Of a stretch of DNA of 64,000 nt, positions 43,561 through 53,781 are shown one piece after another (position 1 is the first letter of the stretch; the number at the start of each line of letters is the position of its first letter). The notes below the pieces were generated by a model, which saw nothing but the letters and a program-made list of their open reading frames with translations, made no database searches and was not told where the DNA came from. Location of the stretch: NCBI RefSeq assembly GCF_032118995.1, contig NC_092648.1, positions 18,380,450 to 18,444,449 of the forward strand, read 5' to 3'. A program made the translations under genes and the position numbers. Source of the DNA: Asterias amurensis. Taxonomy: Eukaryota > Echinodermata > Asteroidea > Forcipulatida > Asteriidae.

Positions 43561-46435
43561 AAAGCACCACTGAACTGTAGAAGCAGCAGAGTTGTGCAAA
43601 CGTGTGTGCTGGTTGGTGTGGCCTACTACTCTCTGGAATGTGTGGCGACCTAATGATCCAAGAGTTAATGGTTGGGTAAGCATTTTATGAAGTAAAATCT
43701 TGTTAATGTGGCACTGGTAGTCTGTCTTACCGGTGTCCTGCCTTACATGATTGACAAACTATTTCAACTTTCGATCTCCAAAAAAAAAAACGAAACCTAA
43801 GAAAAAAAAGAATTTGGTTGCCTGTTGAAGTCTTTGGGGGCCTGTACAAAAAGTGTCAAGGACTGAGGACCATTGCACTTTTTTTCACTTTTTTTACCTG
43901 ATCATTTTGTTATCCTAAGTTGGTACCCGTCTCTCTATACTGTTCCTGTGTAAACGGGTCTACTTTTTGAGCAACTTTTCTACACGGGACATCCTCTTCT
44001 GATCTGAGGGAGCCTCTGAACTTGACGGATGACGGAGACTTCTACCCAGATGTTGGTGCGAGGGTCGGAGAAACGAGATTCTGAACATGGCTATGCACAT
44101 TTCAATCAGGTACTCAGGCTTTTACATTGGTTTCACTTGCGTTAAGAAGTTTTGACTGTATCAAAAGGAGATATCAAAGATGACATTGGGATTGTGTAGG
44201 AAGTAAACAGGGTTCTTTATTGTATAAGAAATATCGTCGCTTAGAAAGATGCTGTTGTGCATTATGTTATTGTGACCGGCTTAGTTATCAGCCACAGTAG
44301 GTTTTACTTACACTCCTTTGTAAGTTAGAATATTGTTAAGATTTTCGAGTTGGTTAAAACCCTTGTTGAACTGGTTGATGTTAGTTATTCAGTCTTTGAC
44401 GTTAATTATTGGTCTATTTCAGTGACCAATTAACTAGGTTGTTCATTGTAGGTTTTGAGGGGTAAGCTCTATGACAGATTCTACAGTAGGTATGTTAACG
44501 ACAATCAGTTGAGGAAATGATTTACAAATGATGTTGACCTTTTTTAATACATTTTTCATAAACGTAGTAATTTAGCTGCAGTAGGTGTTTTCAATCCTTT
44601 AGGGTATTAATTATTGATAATTGTGAATAGTTTTTACAACTAGTTAACCCTTTTCCAGCTGAAGATGACACTCAGGCATTTTTTTACAAAAACTCACAAA
44701 ATTTGTGAAGTTCAGCCGCAATGTTGGAATCTTGTTTCTCTGATCAGCACATCATCATCTGATTAGATTTGACAGGTTCTAAAAAGAGTTGGCAAGTTTA
44801 TGATATTAAACCTGTAGAATTGTTGGGAACAAATGCAAGCTACTAGTTTTTGTCAGTATAACAATTTTATTTTGTGTTTGTTAAGATCTCTTTGAAACAA
44901 AGCAAATTTTGTGCGATGTCCATCAACTATTTTAATTCTTTTATGGTAAACATGAGATTGTCTCAACATGTACGACAGCAAAGTGTACAATGGATCAAAC
45001 TAGGTGTTTATTAGCGTATTAGCAGTATTAGTGTAGACTTATTCAGTTAAATAACCTCAGAACAAACTTAATAATTTGTCACATGTCTAGGTAGTTTGAG
45101 GAAAAGGGAGCATACAAACTTGTCCATTATTAGTGTAGAATTATTAAATAAATAACTTCAAAACTATTAGTTATTTCTCAATTCGCTTGTTAGATTGATT
45201 TTGTTATGAATATTATGCCAAAAAGGAAACGGCAGGAATAGGTATTCTAAATAAGACGTCGCTTTGTTACTCTAGTCATGCACTGTTTGCAGAATCACAG
45301 GTGTCTTTCTAGATGTAAAATACACCAAATTATAAGTGATTTTATCGTCACTGATAAAACTTTAATTTTCCGACATCAACGTCAGACTCATTTTTATGCA
45401 AAAAATTGTAATTTATAATTTGTTTGAAATTTACATGAAGTTAATCAGTAGGAGTAGTTGTTGATCCTAGATTTTCAATTTGTAGTTCTATAGAATTTGA
45501 AACTTTGTTGTACTTAGGAGTTTAGAGATAGGTTAGGTTTATTTAAGAGTTTTTTTTTCTCAGTCTAGTTATCCTCCATGAACCCAATGTCATCCACAAT
45601 ATCTTCTGTTATGATACTCAATGCAATGAAGATGCAAATCTGATGTTTTCGTACAACCTCACTTTTGACTTTGAAATTTGACTTTATTTGAACATGTAAT
45701 CACACACACTGTTAAAATGTTGCGATGTTTTAACAAATCCAAAATTTATGATTGATATGAAACAAAATTTATTCAGAAGTGTAGTACTTCTAATGCAAGT
45801 GAAACCAATATATTCCTGAGTATGCTGTTAATATTGAAAAGAACATGCGTATTTTAGTTTGTTTTTTTTGTGCTCGTCACAAAAATTAACAAAATTGTTC
45901 AAGTTCAGCCGCCATGTTGGAATCTTGTTTCTCTGATCAGCGCATCATCATCTGGGTTGAAGTCTTCGTTATTCTGATGGTACAGGACTCAATCGGTGAC
46001 GGAGTGGAAACGTCCTTTTACACTTCAACCAAAATTCAAACTTGAAACTTGACTCCAAGAACTTAGCGACGTGTTTGCCCGAACAGGGGGAGACGTCCGA
46101 TGGTACACTTGATACAGATTCATCAAACATTTTAACAGGCAACAGAATCCTTTCGACTTACGTTTTGGACCTTGAAAAAAAATCTTTAGTTTGTTTTTGG
46201 CTTTGGACTTAAAAAAAAAAAACCAATCTTTCTAGTTTGTCAATCATGTAAAGTAGGACTTTGGTAAAACAGACTATTAATGAAACATTAACTTGATTTA
46301 ACTTAATAAAATGCTTTCCTTCCATTAATACTTAGATCATTAAGTCGCTTCACTTTCTAGATAGTAGTTGACCACACCAACTGGCTCACACGTTTGCGCA
46401 ACTCTGCTGCTTCTACAGTTCAGTGGTGCTTAAAA
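43560..46435. mobile_element. Long-TIR element of about 2.9 kb without coding capacity
   Basis: GCACCACTGAACTGTAGAAG at 43566 is mirrored at about 46410-46429. Pairing continues inward through CAGCAGAGTTG.GCAAACGTG, TACATGATTGACAAACTA (near 43745 and 46235) and into ACCCAGATG.TG..G.G..C.GAGAAAC near 44045 and 45945. The arms are thus about 540 bp at perhaps 70-85 percent identity. The interior (about 44.1-45.9 kb) is AT-rich with no long frame, so the element is non-autonomous or a foldback. Confidence 0.8.
44690..45965 (+). repeat. Direct repeat inside the long-TIR element
   Basis: GTTCAGCCGCAATGTTGGAA at about 44711 and GTTCAGCCGCCATGTTGGAA at about 45903 begin a shared stretch of about 60 bases (TCTTGTTTCTCTGATCAGC). 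The second is also part of the right arm, so a piece of arm was duplicated inward. Confidence 0.8.
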
Positions 46436-46742
46436 AAATCAAAAAAATCCCTTAAAAATTGCCTTTTTTATATAGACTAAGTCAGCCAAAAAAATTTCTC
46501 GTGCCGTTGTACGGTTCGAAATTAACTCCGTAAAAAGTTTGGCCCTACCCCCCCTATTATTAAAATCATGATCAACCAAGTACACCCCCTATAGGGGTGC
46601 AGAAGAGACTGTATCCCATAGTTAATGTACACCAACATGTAATCAACTAGAAATTTGCATATGACACTTATACAAGGCGTCAAATTCAAATTACCATTAG
46701 ATTATATTGCTAGGTACATCAAAATGGAATGCAGCCCCTTAT

Positions 46743-47380
46743 TAAAGGTATCGTCTTATAGCTTGTTGTGACTTTAAATAACAATAAAATGGAGTTCCAT
46801 TGTGGACTTAGTCATTTTTTGACCAAAAACACTAGCCATTGTTTGTACTTAGTAATTTTTTGAGCAGAAACTCATAGTCAATGTTTGGACTTAGTCTTTT
46901 TTTGGACTTAGTCATTTTTTGACAAAAACACTTAGTAATTATTGACTTTCTATGTCCTTTTGTGGACTTAGTCATTTTTTGACCAAAAAAATAGCCATTG
47001 TTTGTACTTAGTAATTTTTTTAGCAGAAACTCATAGTCAATGTTTGTACTTAGTCTTTTTTTGGACTTAGTCTATTTTTGACTGTTTGTACTTAGTCTTT
47101 TTTTGGACTTAGTCTATTTTTGACAAAAACACTCAGTAATTATTGACTTTCTGTGTCCTTTTGTGGACTTAGTCATTTTTTGACCAAAAACACTTAGTAA
47201 TTATTGACTTTCTGTGTCCTTTTTTGGACTTAGTCATTTTTTGACCAAAAACACTTAGTAATTATTGACTTTCTGTGTCCTTTTTTGGACTTAGTCATTT
47301 TTGACTAAAAACACTAGTCAATGTTTGTACCAAGATTGAGATTATAAAGTCACAGAACAAGCTATAAGATGCGGCCTTTA
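46743..47380. mobile_element. MITE whose interior is a minisatellite (GGACTTAGTCATTTTTTGAC)
   Basis: TAAAGGTATCGTCTTATAGC then TTGTTGTGACTTTA at left is mirrored by TAAAGTCACAGAACAAGC then TATAAGATGCGGCCTTTA at right. Between them are about ten units of around 60 bp: TTGGACTTAGTCATTTTTTG, ACCAAAAACACTTAGTAATT, ATTGACTTTCTGTGTCC. Confidence 0.85.
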
Positions 47381-48537
47381 CAGAAGATACAACATTGGTA
47401 GTTACGCTATTGTGATTTTAACTTTTAAGTTGAATTAATGCAGGAATTTAGTGGACATGCATTACCTTAAATTTTGGTAAGCATGCAAGTAAACATTCAT
47501 CTAAATGTCCACTTGATGTAAAAACTGTTTTGGAATAAACAATAAAAGAAATTTGTTTTGAAACGCTGCAAGTTTTAGATAATGTTTTTTGTGTCCAAAT
47601 TTGTGCACTCTATATGCAGTATATGAATACCAATGTTGTACCTTCTTTATAAGTAAGAAATGCTACCTGTATACCATAAAGGAGTCAAATTGAATTAGAT
47701 TTCTTTGAAAAGAAACCAATCATCACTTTGATTCTGTAAATATTCTGAAAAAGCACAAACAATTATTTTGCAAGTTTGTGGAAACCAAATAGTTGTAAAA
47801 TTTATGTTTTCATGAGACTAGTTTTTTTGTTAGCCATGTGGACTCCTTTTGGACAAACAGGTTACATTTCTTCCTTGGTTGATCATTTATATTTCTTAGC
47901 TGTGGTTGTCATTTGCCAGCTGATGTTTCTTGGATAAATTCTTAACTGGTTTGGGGTTTAAGTTGAATTTTGAAACTATACACATTTTCAATACTGTTAA
48001 TAAATACAAGTATGAATTTAAAGCTGTATTTGATTTTACAAATACAATATTATTTGAATTGTGGCACTTGACAAGTGCATTAAAAAAAACATTTTGAAAT
48101 AATTTCAATGAGGGTTAAGTAATTTAACATCAACTGGCACATTTCTAACCATCAATTTAAGCAACTATCAAAATGAATAGTAAGGAAGCAATAGGAGTGC
48201 CAAAGCACCCCCAAAACAAAAATTGTTTTAATTAAAACATTCGGGAAACATAACATATAACTTAGTCATAATCAAGTTCTTGAGGTAGGGGTGGGTTGGG
48301 GTTAATGTCTAACAGTGTGGCTATACTAACTGATGGTATTGTTTTCTTTCTTTGGAAAACATGAGTTTGTTCAAATAAATTCTTGAAAATTCAAATAAAC
48401 AATCTAGTCTGGTTTGCTTATTATTCTCTGATGAATCCTAATATTTGGACAATTATTGGGTCTATGAACGGCTTTGATGATCCCCTATTCCCCTTCTAGG
48501 TGTTGATGAACTAATTAAAAGTAACTTTTAGAAAATA
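47381..48537. other. Intergenic, no feature recognised
   Basis: AT-rich. No supported exon. Confidence 0.4.
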
Positions 48538-48900
48538 ATAAAGATTGAGGATACTTTCGGTAATTATCAAACACCAGTCACTTGGTGTGCCACAATAAAT
48601 GCAAAAATAACAAACCAGTGAAATTTTTGGTTCAAATGGTCATCAAAGTAAACAAAATATGAAAGGAAATCTACATTCCATGCACAAAATTGTGTGCTTT
48701 CAGATGCATTGCCTGAAGCCTTTTTCAGATTTAATTTTTTTAAGGGTTGAAATTTTTTTACCACTTTCCCTAAAACTACATTTAACTTTAAAGGGTGTTT
48801 TTCCAACAACATTGTTTTACATCAACATGACCAGTGCTCTTACGTTTTCATGGTAATTACTTTTTACTTTTTGGAGTAACTACCAAGTACATGTACACCT
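48538..48900 (-). mobile_element. MITE family 1 copy, strongly diverged
   Basis: ACTTGGTGTGCCACAATAAA, TGTGTGCTTTCAGATGCATT and GGAGTAACTACCAAGTACAT preserve the family order; the outer termini are degraded. Confidence 0.65.
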
Positions 48901-49329
48901 ATTTAATAGGATGTATTCAAAATTAAAAAGCTAATTTTTTTCAACATCCTTGGGGGCGGGGGTAGAGTTACATATTATTCATGAACAGTAATTCCATGTT
49001 TGCAAGTACAGAAATACAGTGTAATCGTTCCTTTTGGTGAACTAGAATTAGTTGCCTGTAATACAGGCATGATGTTTGGCTCTTGAGGGAAAGTATGAAC
49101 ATTTCATCAAGAAGGGCTCTTCTAAATGATTGGTTTTTAATAGAAATTTAACGGATTCATCGGAGGCCCCACAAAAAAGAAGAAGTAATAAATAATGCGG
49201 GTCTTAGGAGAAGAAAAAAAAAGTATGAGGGAACTTTGGGCAAATGTGTTGGTATAAATTATCATGGCCCTACAGCTAGTAATAGAAATGTACATTTTGG
49301 TTGCCTTACAGAACGGTTGAGGCTTGTAC

Positions 49330-49425
49330 CTCAGTGACTGCTGTTGTGACTGGACAGACTGTTGAGATGCAGGGAGAGGCAGCATACACTTCTGATGAAA
49401 GGGAAACATTCAGATCCCACGAACT
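49330..49425 (-). ncRNA. Candidate internal exon of a spliced minus-strand transcript
   Basis: The reverse complement has acceptor TTCTTTTTCAG at 49426 and a usable donor CTGAG|GTACAA at 49330. It could encode 26 codons from ATG at 49409 (MFPFHQKCMLPLPASQQS..., Gln-rich), but no continuation is recognised. Possibly a non-coding RNA. Confidence 0.25.
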
Positions 49426-49973
49426 CTGAAAAAGAACAAAATTATATTATATAAATAAGTATGGATGTAAATTAGTGTTGATACATAATGAGGGGATATA
49501 GGAAGTATAAGGCATCGGGAAATTTTACTTCATCAGGACAGCATGTTCAGGGGGCCTTTAAATTGTCTCCACATATACATGACATGTACAGTGCTTCATG
49601 TTGTCAAATCTAATTCCCAACACACAAGAAAACAATTCATAGAAAAACATGTGCACCATGTGAATTTACTCTAAACACTTGCATTGAAGGAATTGGAGAA
49701 ACCAAAAACGTGTAGTGCAACGTGTTAGAATTCATCATCAAAATCGATGTGGGTCAATGTTTCAACAAAAATATCCGTCCCTAACAATATTTTCCTCACT
49801 TGTATTGAGCAAGAATTCAGTGGTTTAATCAATTTTAACACAATCTATGTTTCTTCTATTTGTGTTGAGGTTATATCATTAATTAGCCGACAGCAATTTG
49901 ACTGTATTGCCAAGACAATCTTTAGAAACCCCCCTCAAATTTTCTCTTTTGCATCAACACATGAATCACTTAC

Positions 49974-50230
49974 CTGATTAAGAAGATTCTATGAACATCC
50001 GTGCAGTTATCATCGTGGATGTTGTTGAATTTTGATGTCGGTTTTCGATGTAAAATGTTGCAGAAAATCTGCTTTTTCACCACACAATTGGAGCTCAACA
50101 CACGATGTCTACGATCAGAAAGAAAATGGCCGCGGGGATCGGAGTAAAGGGGTGCATAAACCTCGTTCCAAGGGGTGATCGATCTTGCCGCGCCATTTTT
50201 CCCCAGCATGCCTTGCTCGATGTGCATGCA
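49974..50230 (-). ncRNA. Candidate first exon of a minus-strand transcript
   Basis: The reverse complement ends at a strong donor (CTTAATCAG|GTAAGTG). The frame through it (77 or so codons from 50227) has no recognised homology. Together with the CpG-containing sequence at its 5' end this may be a transcription start. Confidence 0.3.
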
Positions 50231-50345
50231 CGTGACGTGGTACGAACATCCTTTTATTGGTCAAAATTTGAAAAAATCATAGGGGGTGAGGACAGCACTT
50301 AACTTAACTTTTCCTAATTTTGTTTTTAAGGTGCGATGTTCTGCT
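50100..50345. promoter_or_regulatory. Promoter-like CpG patch with ATGGC (YY1-like) motifs
   Basis: A locally GC- and CpG-rich stretch (GCCGCGGGGATCGG, GATCGATCTTGCCGCGCC) in AT-rich surroundings. It has AAAATGGCCGCGG on the plus strand and AAAAATGGCGCGGC on the minus strand, both like YY1 sites seen near animal start sites. No transcript evidence. Confidence 0.35.
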
Positions 50346-50504
50346 CTTCATGATGCAGTAGGTGTTTCTGAAGCCTTTTAACAGAAGCCAATAATAATAT
50401 TTGAAGCAATAATTAGGGAGTTAGTGTTATTTTTTACTTTTACTTGAAAGTTGGGGTAAAACTTCAAAAACTATGTAAGGGGTAAAGTCCGAATTTTAAC
50501 CAAA

Positions 50505-50970
50505 TATAGCCTTATGATTTTTTTTCGAGCAAAAAGTTCACAAGGCTTTATATAGCCTTATGAATATTTTAGAGTGAAAAGTTTACAAGGCCATAGACTT
50601 ATGATTTTTTTGAGCGAAAAGTTTACAAGGCCTCGTGATTTTTTCTGTAAAGAAATCATAAGGCTAGAAATCATAAGGCTATATATAGCCTTGTGAACTT
50701 TCCGTTGAGTGAACTTTTTATTCGAAAAAAATCACATAGGCATTAGCCTTGTGAACTTTTCGTTCAAAAAAATCATAAGGCTATAACCTTGTGATATTTT
50801 CCCTCGAAAAAAATCATTAGGCTAAAGCCTTGTGAACTTTTCACGCGAAAAAACCAAAAGGCTATAATTATATAGCCAAATCACAAGGACTTGTTAACTT
50901 TTCGTTCGCAAAAAAATATAAGGCAATAATAGCCTTGTGAATTTTTCGCTCAAACAAAATCACAAGAACA
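50505..50970. repeat. Stem-loop minisatellite array (AGCCTTGTG family), locus 2
   Basis: About ten units of AGCCTTGTGAACTTTTCGTT, CGAAAAAAATCATAAGGCTA in both orientations. Unit halves are complementary. The arm motif is shared with the arrays at 32385 and 52830, but the loop sequence differs. Confidence 0.85.
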
Positions 50971-51356
50971 TTATTTTGGTTTCTGTGTAATTATTTGAAG
51001 TAACACATTGTCTTCCAACTTGTCAGCTGCCAAACAGAGATACGAACATCAATAAAAATATAATTTTCAAAGCAAACATACGATGTACATGTTTATATTT
51101 TGTTTTAATTTTTCATAATTTTAAACATTACACATAGAATACATAAAAGCACAGTTGGATGTTCAAAGCAATAACATTAGGTGTTTTGCAGTAATTTAAG
51201 AAATAATATCTAGTGAATACTAATTGTTATCCTTAATTAGTTGATTTACATATAATATAAAGACAGATACTTAAATATAATGAAAGGTGGCAAGTTAAAC
51301 TAAAAATCACAAGCTTTTAGCTATTTCTGCCATACTTTAAAAGAAAACTGCGTCTT

Positions 51357-52579
51357 TAATGCTACTCTCACACTAGGAAAAATATGCTAGAGCTAGAATG
51401 GGCTTACAAATGGAATTATTTGACAATCACTCAAACTTTGCAACATGCGCCGTGTTTCGTAAGCGTTGGTAACAATTTCGAAACGTTCACTGGTCATTCT
51501 CCACCTCTTTTCGAAGATTACTCAATCAAAAAGTGGCGAATGTCCTTGCCAAACAATTACTATTGGATGGTGAATATTTTCATCTTGGTCAACCCTCGGT
51601 CGTCCCTTGACCTCTCCTTAACAATGTATGGCGAATGCTTACCAACGCTTGACAATGCTAGCCAATGCCTAACAAATAGGCAACGAACGTTGCGCATGTC
51701 GCGACTGAGCTTACCTAAAATTTCACAAATGAAGCGATTGCTAGCGAATGTTACGAATGCTTTGCGAATGCTTACGAAAGGGCTTACAAACGTTAATAAT
51801 GCACTTAGGAATGTTACCAATGTCTTACCATTGTTGCCAATGTCTTGCTATTTTCTGACTAATTTCCGAACAATGGATTACGCGGACGCAATTGCTATAA
51901 ATACCAGGGCGAATCTCGCTCTTGCAACTTGTTCGTTTGACAAACAGCAACACCACATTTGTAAGAAAGGGGACCCGCGAAGGTTCAAACGCCTTACAGG
52001 TGCCTTTACAAACTAATGCTCACGAATGATGAGGCGAATGACCGTCTTCGCAACACTCGCTGACATAAAAAAAAGGTTTGTACATTGACCGATCTTCGTA
52101 AGGAGATGGGGCGTGACGGGTAACCGCTCTGATTTTTTTATGCACCCTTACGAAGACACAGCGAATGTTGCAAAGTGTGAGCGATTGTCAAATATTTTCA
52201 TTTGTAAGCACATTCACTCTAATATTATTTGCAAGAGTGTGAATCAGCATTGGAAAGCGCTTTTAAATTTCAGCGAATGTTGCCAAGACAGTTATTCGCC
52301 GTAGATTTTCGTACGCATTGGTAGCCATTAGTAACCTTGGTAAAGCGTTCGTAAGCATTGGCAACTTTCGTAAGCTATTGTACGGCATTGGCAATCATTG
52401 GCTAGCATTGTTAAGTATTCGTAAAGATTCGTAACATATTGGTACTGACAGGTCAAGGGGTGACCGAGGGCGAACGTGAAAATATTCACTATCAATTCGC
52501 AAATTTTGGGCGAATTCACCGCGAATTTCAAATATTCATATTTGCAAGAATATTCGCCCAAGTGTGAGAGTAGCATAAC
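51357..52579. mobile_element. Foldback transposon of about 1.2 kb with internal GCGAATG/CCAATG repeats
   Basis: TGCTACTCTCACACT at 51360 and AGTGTGAGAGTAGCA ending 52575 are inverted termini flanked on both sides by TAA, a likely 3-bp target duplication as for PIF/Harbinger elements. The left half is built of degenerate CGAATGCTTAC, TTGCCAATG and TTACGAATG blocks; the right half of the complements (CATTGGTAAC, CGTTCGTAAGCATTGGCAAC). The 210-codon frame at 51384-52016 is probably a by-product of these repeats. Confidence 0.82.
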
Positions 52580-52829
52580 AAATGTGTCTAAATAAGGCCA
52601 CTAAACAGAAGGTAAACTACACAACAGCAAATAAAATAGTACAACTACATATACACCATTTCAAAAACTGTGTCCCTCAATTCCAAATAAAATACGCAAA
52701 TACAGAAGGGAAGAGTAACTGGTAACCAAGCACCGCGTCAAACTAAATCTCTCTAGAAGGATACCAGTTTGTTTTTGGTTATGAGTAATTTAATGTGTAG
52801 ATGAAATTTATGTCACATTCAAATGGCGT

Positions 52830-53150
52830 GCTATAGCCTTGTGTACTTAGCAATTTTGCTTGAAAATGTCACAAGGCCATAGCCTTGGGTACTTAACAAT
52901 TTTTGTTTGAAAGTAAATAGCCTTATGAAGTCACAAGGCCTGTATACTTGTGTACTTAGCAATATTTGCCTGAAAAAGTCACAAGGTATGTATGTACTTA
53001 GTAGTTTTTGCTTCAAAAAGTCACAAGGCTACTTAGCAATTTTTGCCTGAAAAAGTCACAAGGCCTTGTGTACATTGTACTTGGCAATATTTGCTTGAAA
53101 AAGTGCATAATGCATTGTGTACGTTGATAAAAATACAAGGTTCCGCATGT
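52830..53150. repeat. Stem-loop minisatellite array (AGCCTTGTG family), locus 3
   Basis: Six to seven units with TAGCCTTGTGTACTTAGCAA, TTTTGCTTGAAAA.GTCACA, AGGC. The consensus is essentially that of the array 20 kb away at 32385. Confidence 0.85.
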
Positions 53151-53550
53151 AAGAGCAAAATTGGATTCATATAAATACATAACAATGAATAGCCCACCTT
53201 GTCCTTTTGAAGATGCTAACCAAGTTGGAATTTACCACACATGTTGCAAGAAGCAATTTATTGAAGATACCCTTTGTTGTCATTTACCTCTGTAATGTTG
53301 AACAAGTAGAGACCCAACATGGACCACTATTTGTCGAGGAAGGGGGAACAGTGCTCTTATTCCCATCAACATGAACCAAATACCTCGTTACAGAAATGCC
53401 GACTGGGTTAGTGGCCTCCAGCCTCCCAGTCTAATCACTCTTATTCCCCCACGGCAAAGCACTCTCTGGATCCACACCAGGTTTACAGTTAAACCTGCTC
53501 AACAAGAGGTCAATGTCAGGCCTGGAGTTACATGGAGGCCATGACCTCTG

Positions 53551-53606
53551 TGCCCCCTGGCCTAGGTGCCCCCTGGCCTAGGTGCCCCCTAGCCTAGGTG
53601 CCCCCT
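53551..53606 (+). repeat. 16-bp minisatellite
   Basis: TGCCCCCTGGCCTAGG repeated 3.5 times, third unit with one change. It lies in the likely 3'UTR or downstream flank of the minus-strand gene. Confidence 0.95.
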
Positions 53607-53781
53607 TCAAGAGCTTCCCTGTAGAAGTTCCAGTGAAAGTGTCCTCTTTTCAAACTGGAAAAGTGGCCTTGCCCTCTCGAAGGTGAAATTCCAGGTCTAC
53701 ACAGCATCACATAAAACCAATGGATGGTTATAACTGTTCGTAACAGTCCTTAAAAGAGTCCAGATAAATTGTGTCCCCACC

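Noticed and set aside
51384..52016. A 210-codon open frame
   Set aside because: It lies wholly inside a TAA-flanked foldback element and its residues follow the degenerate CGAATG/CCAATG repeats. No domain pattern is visible.
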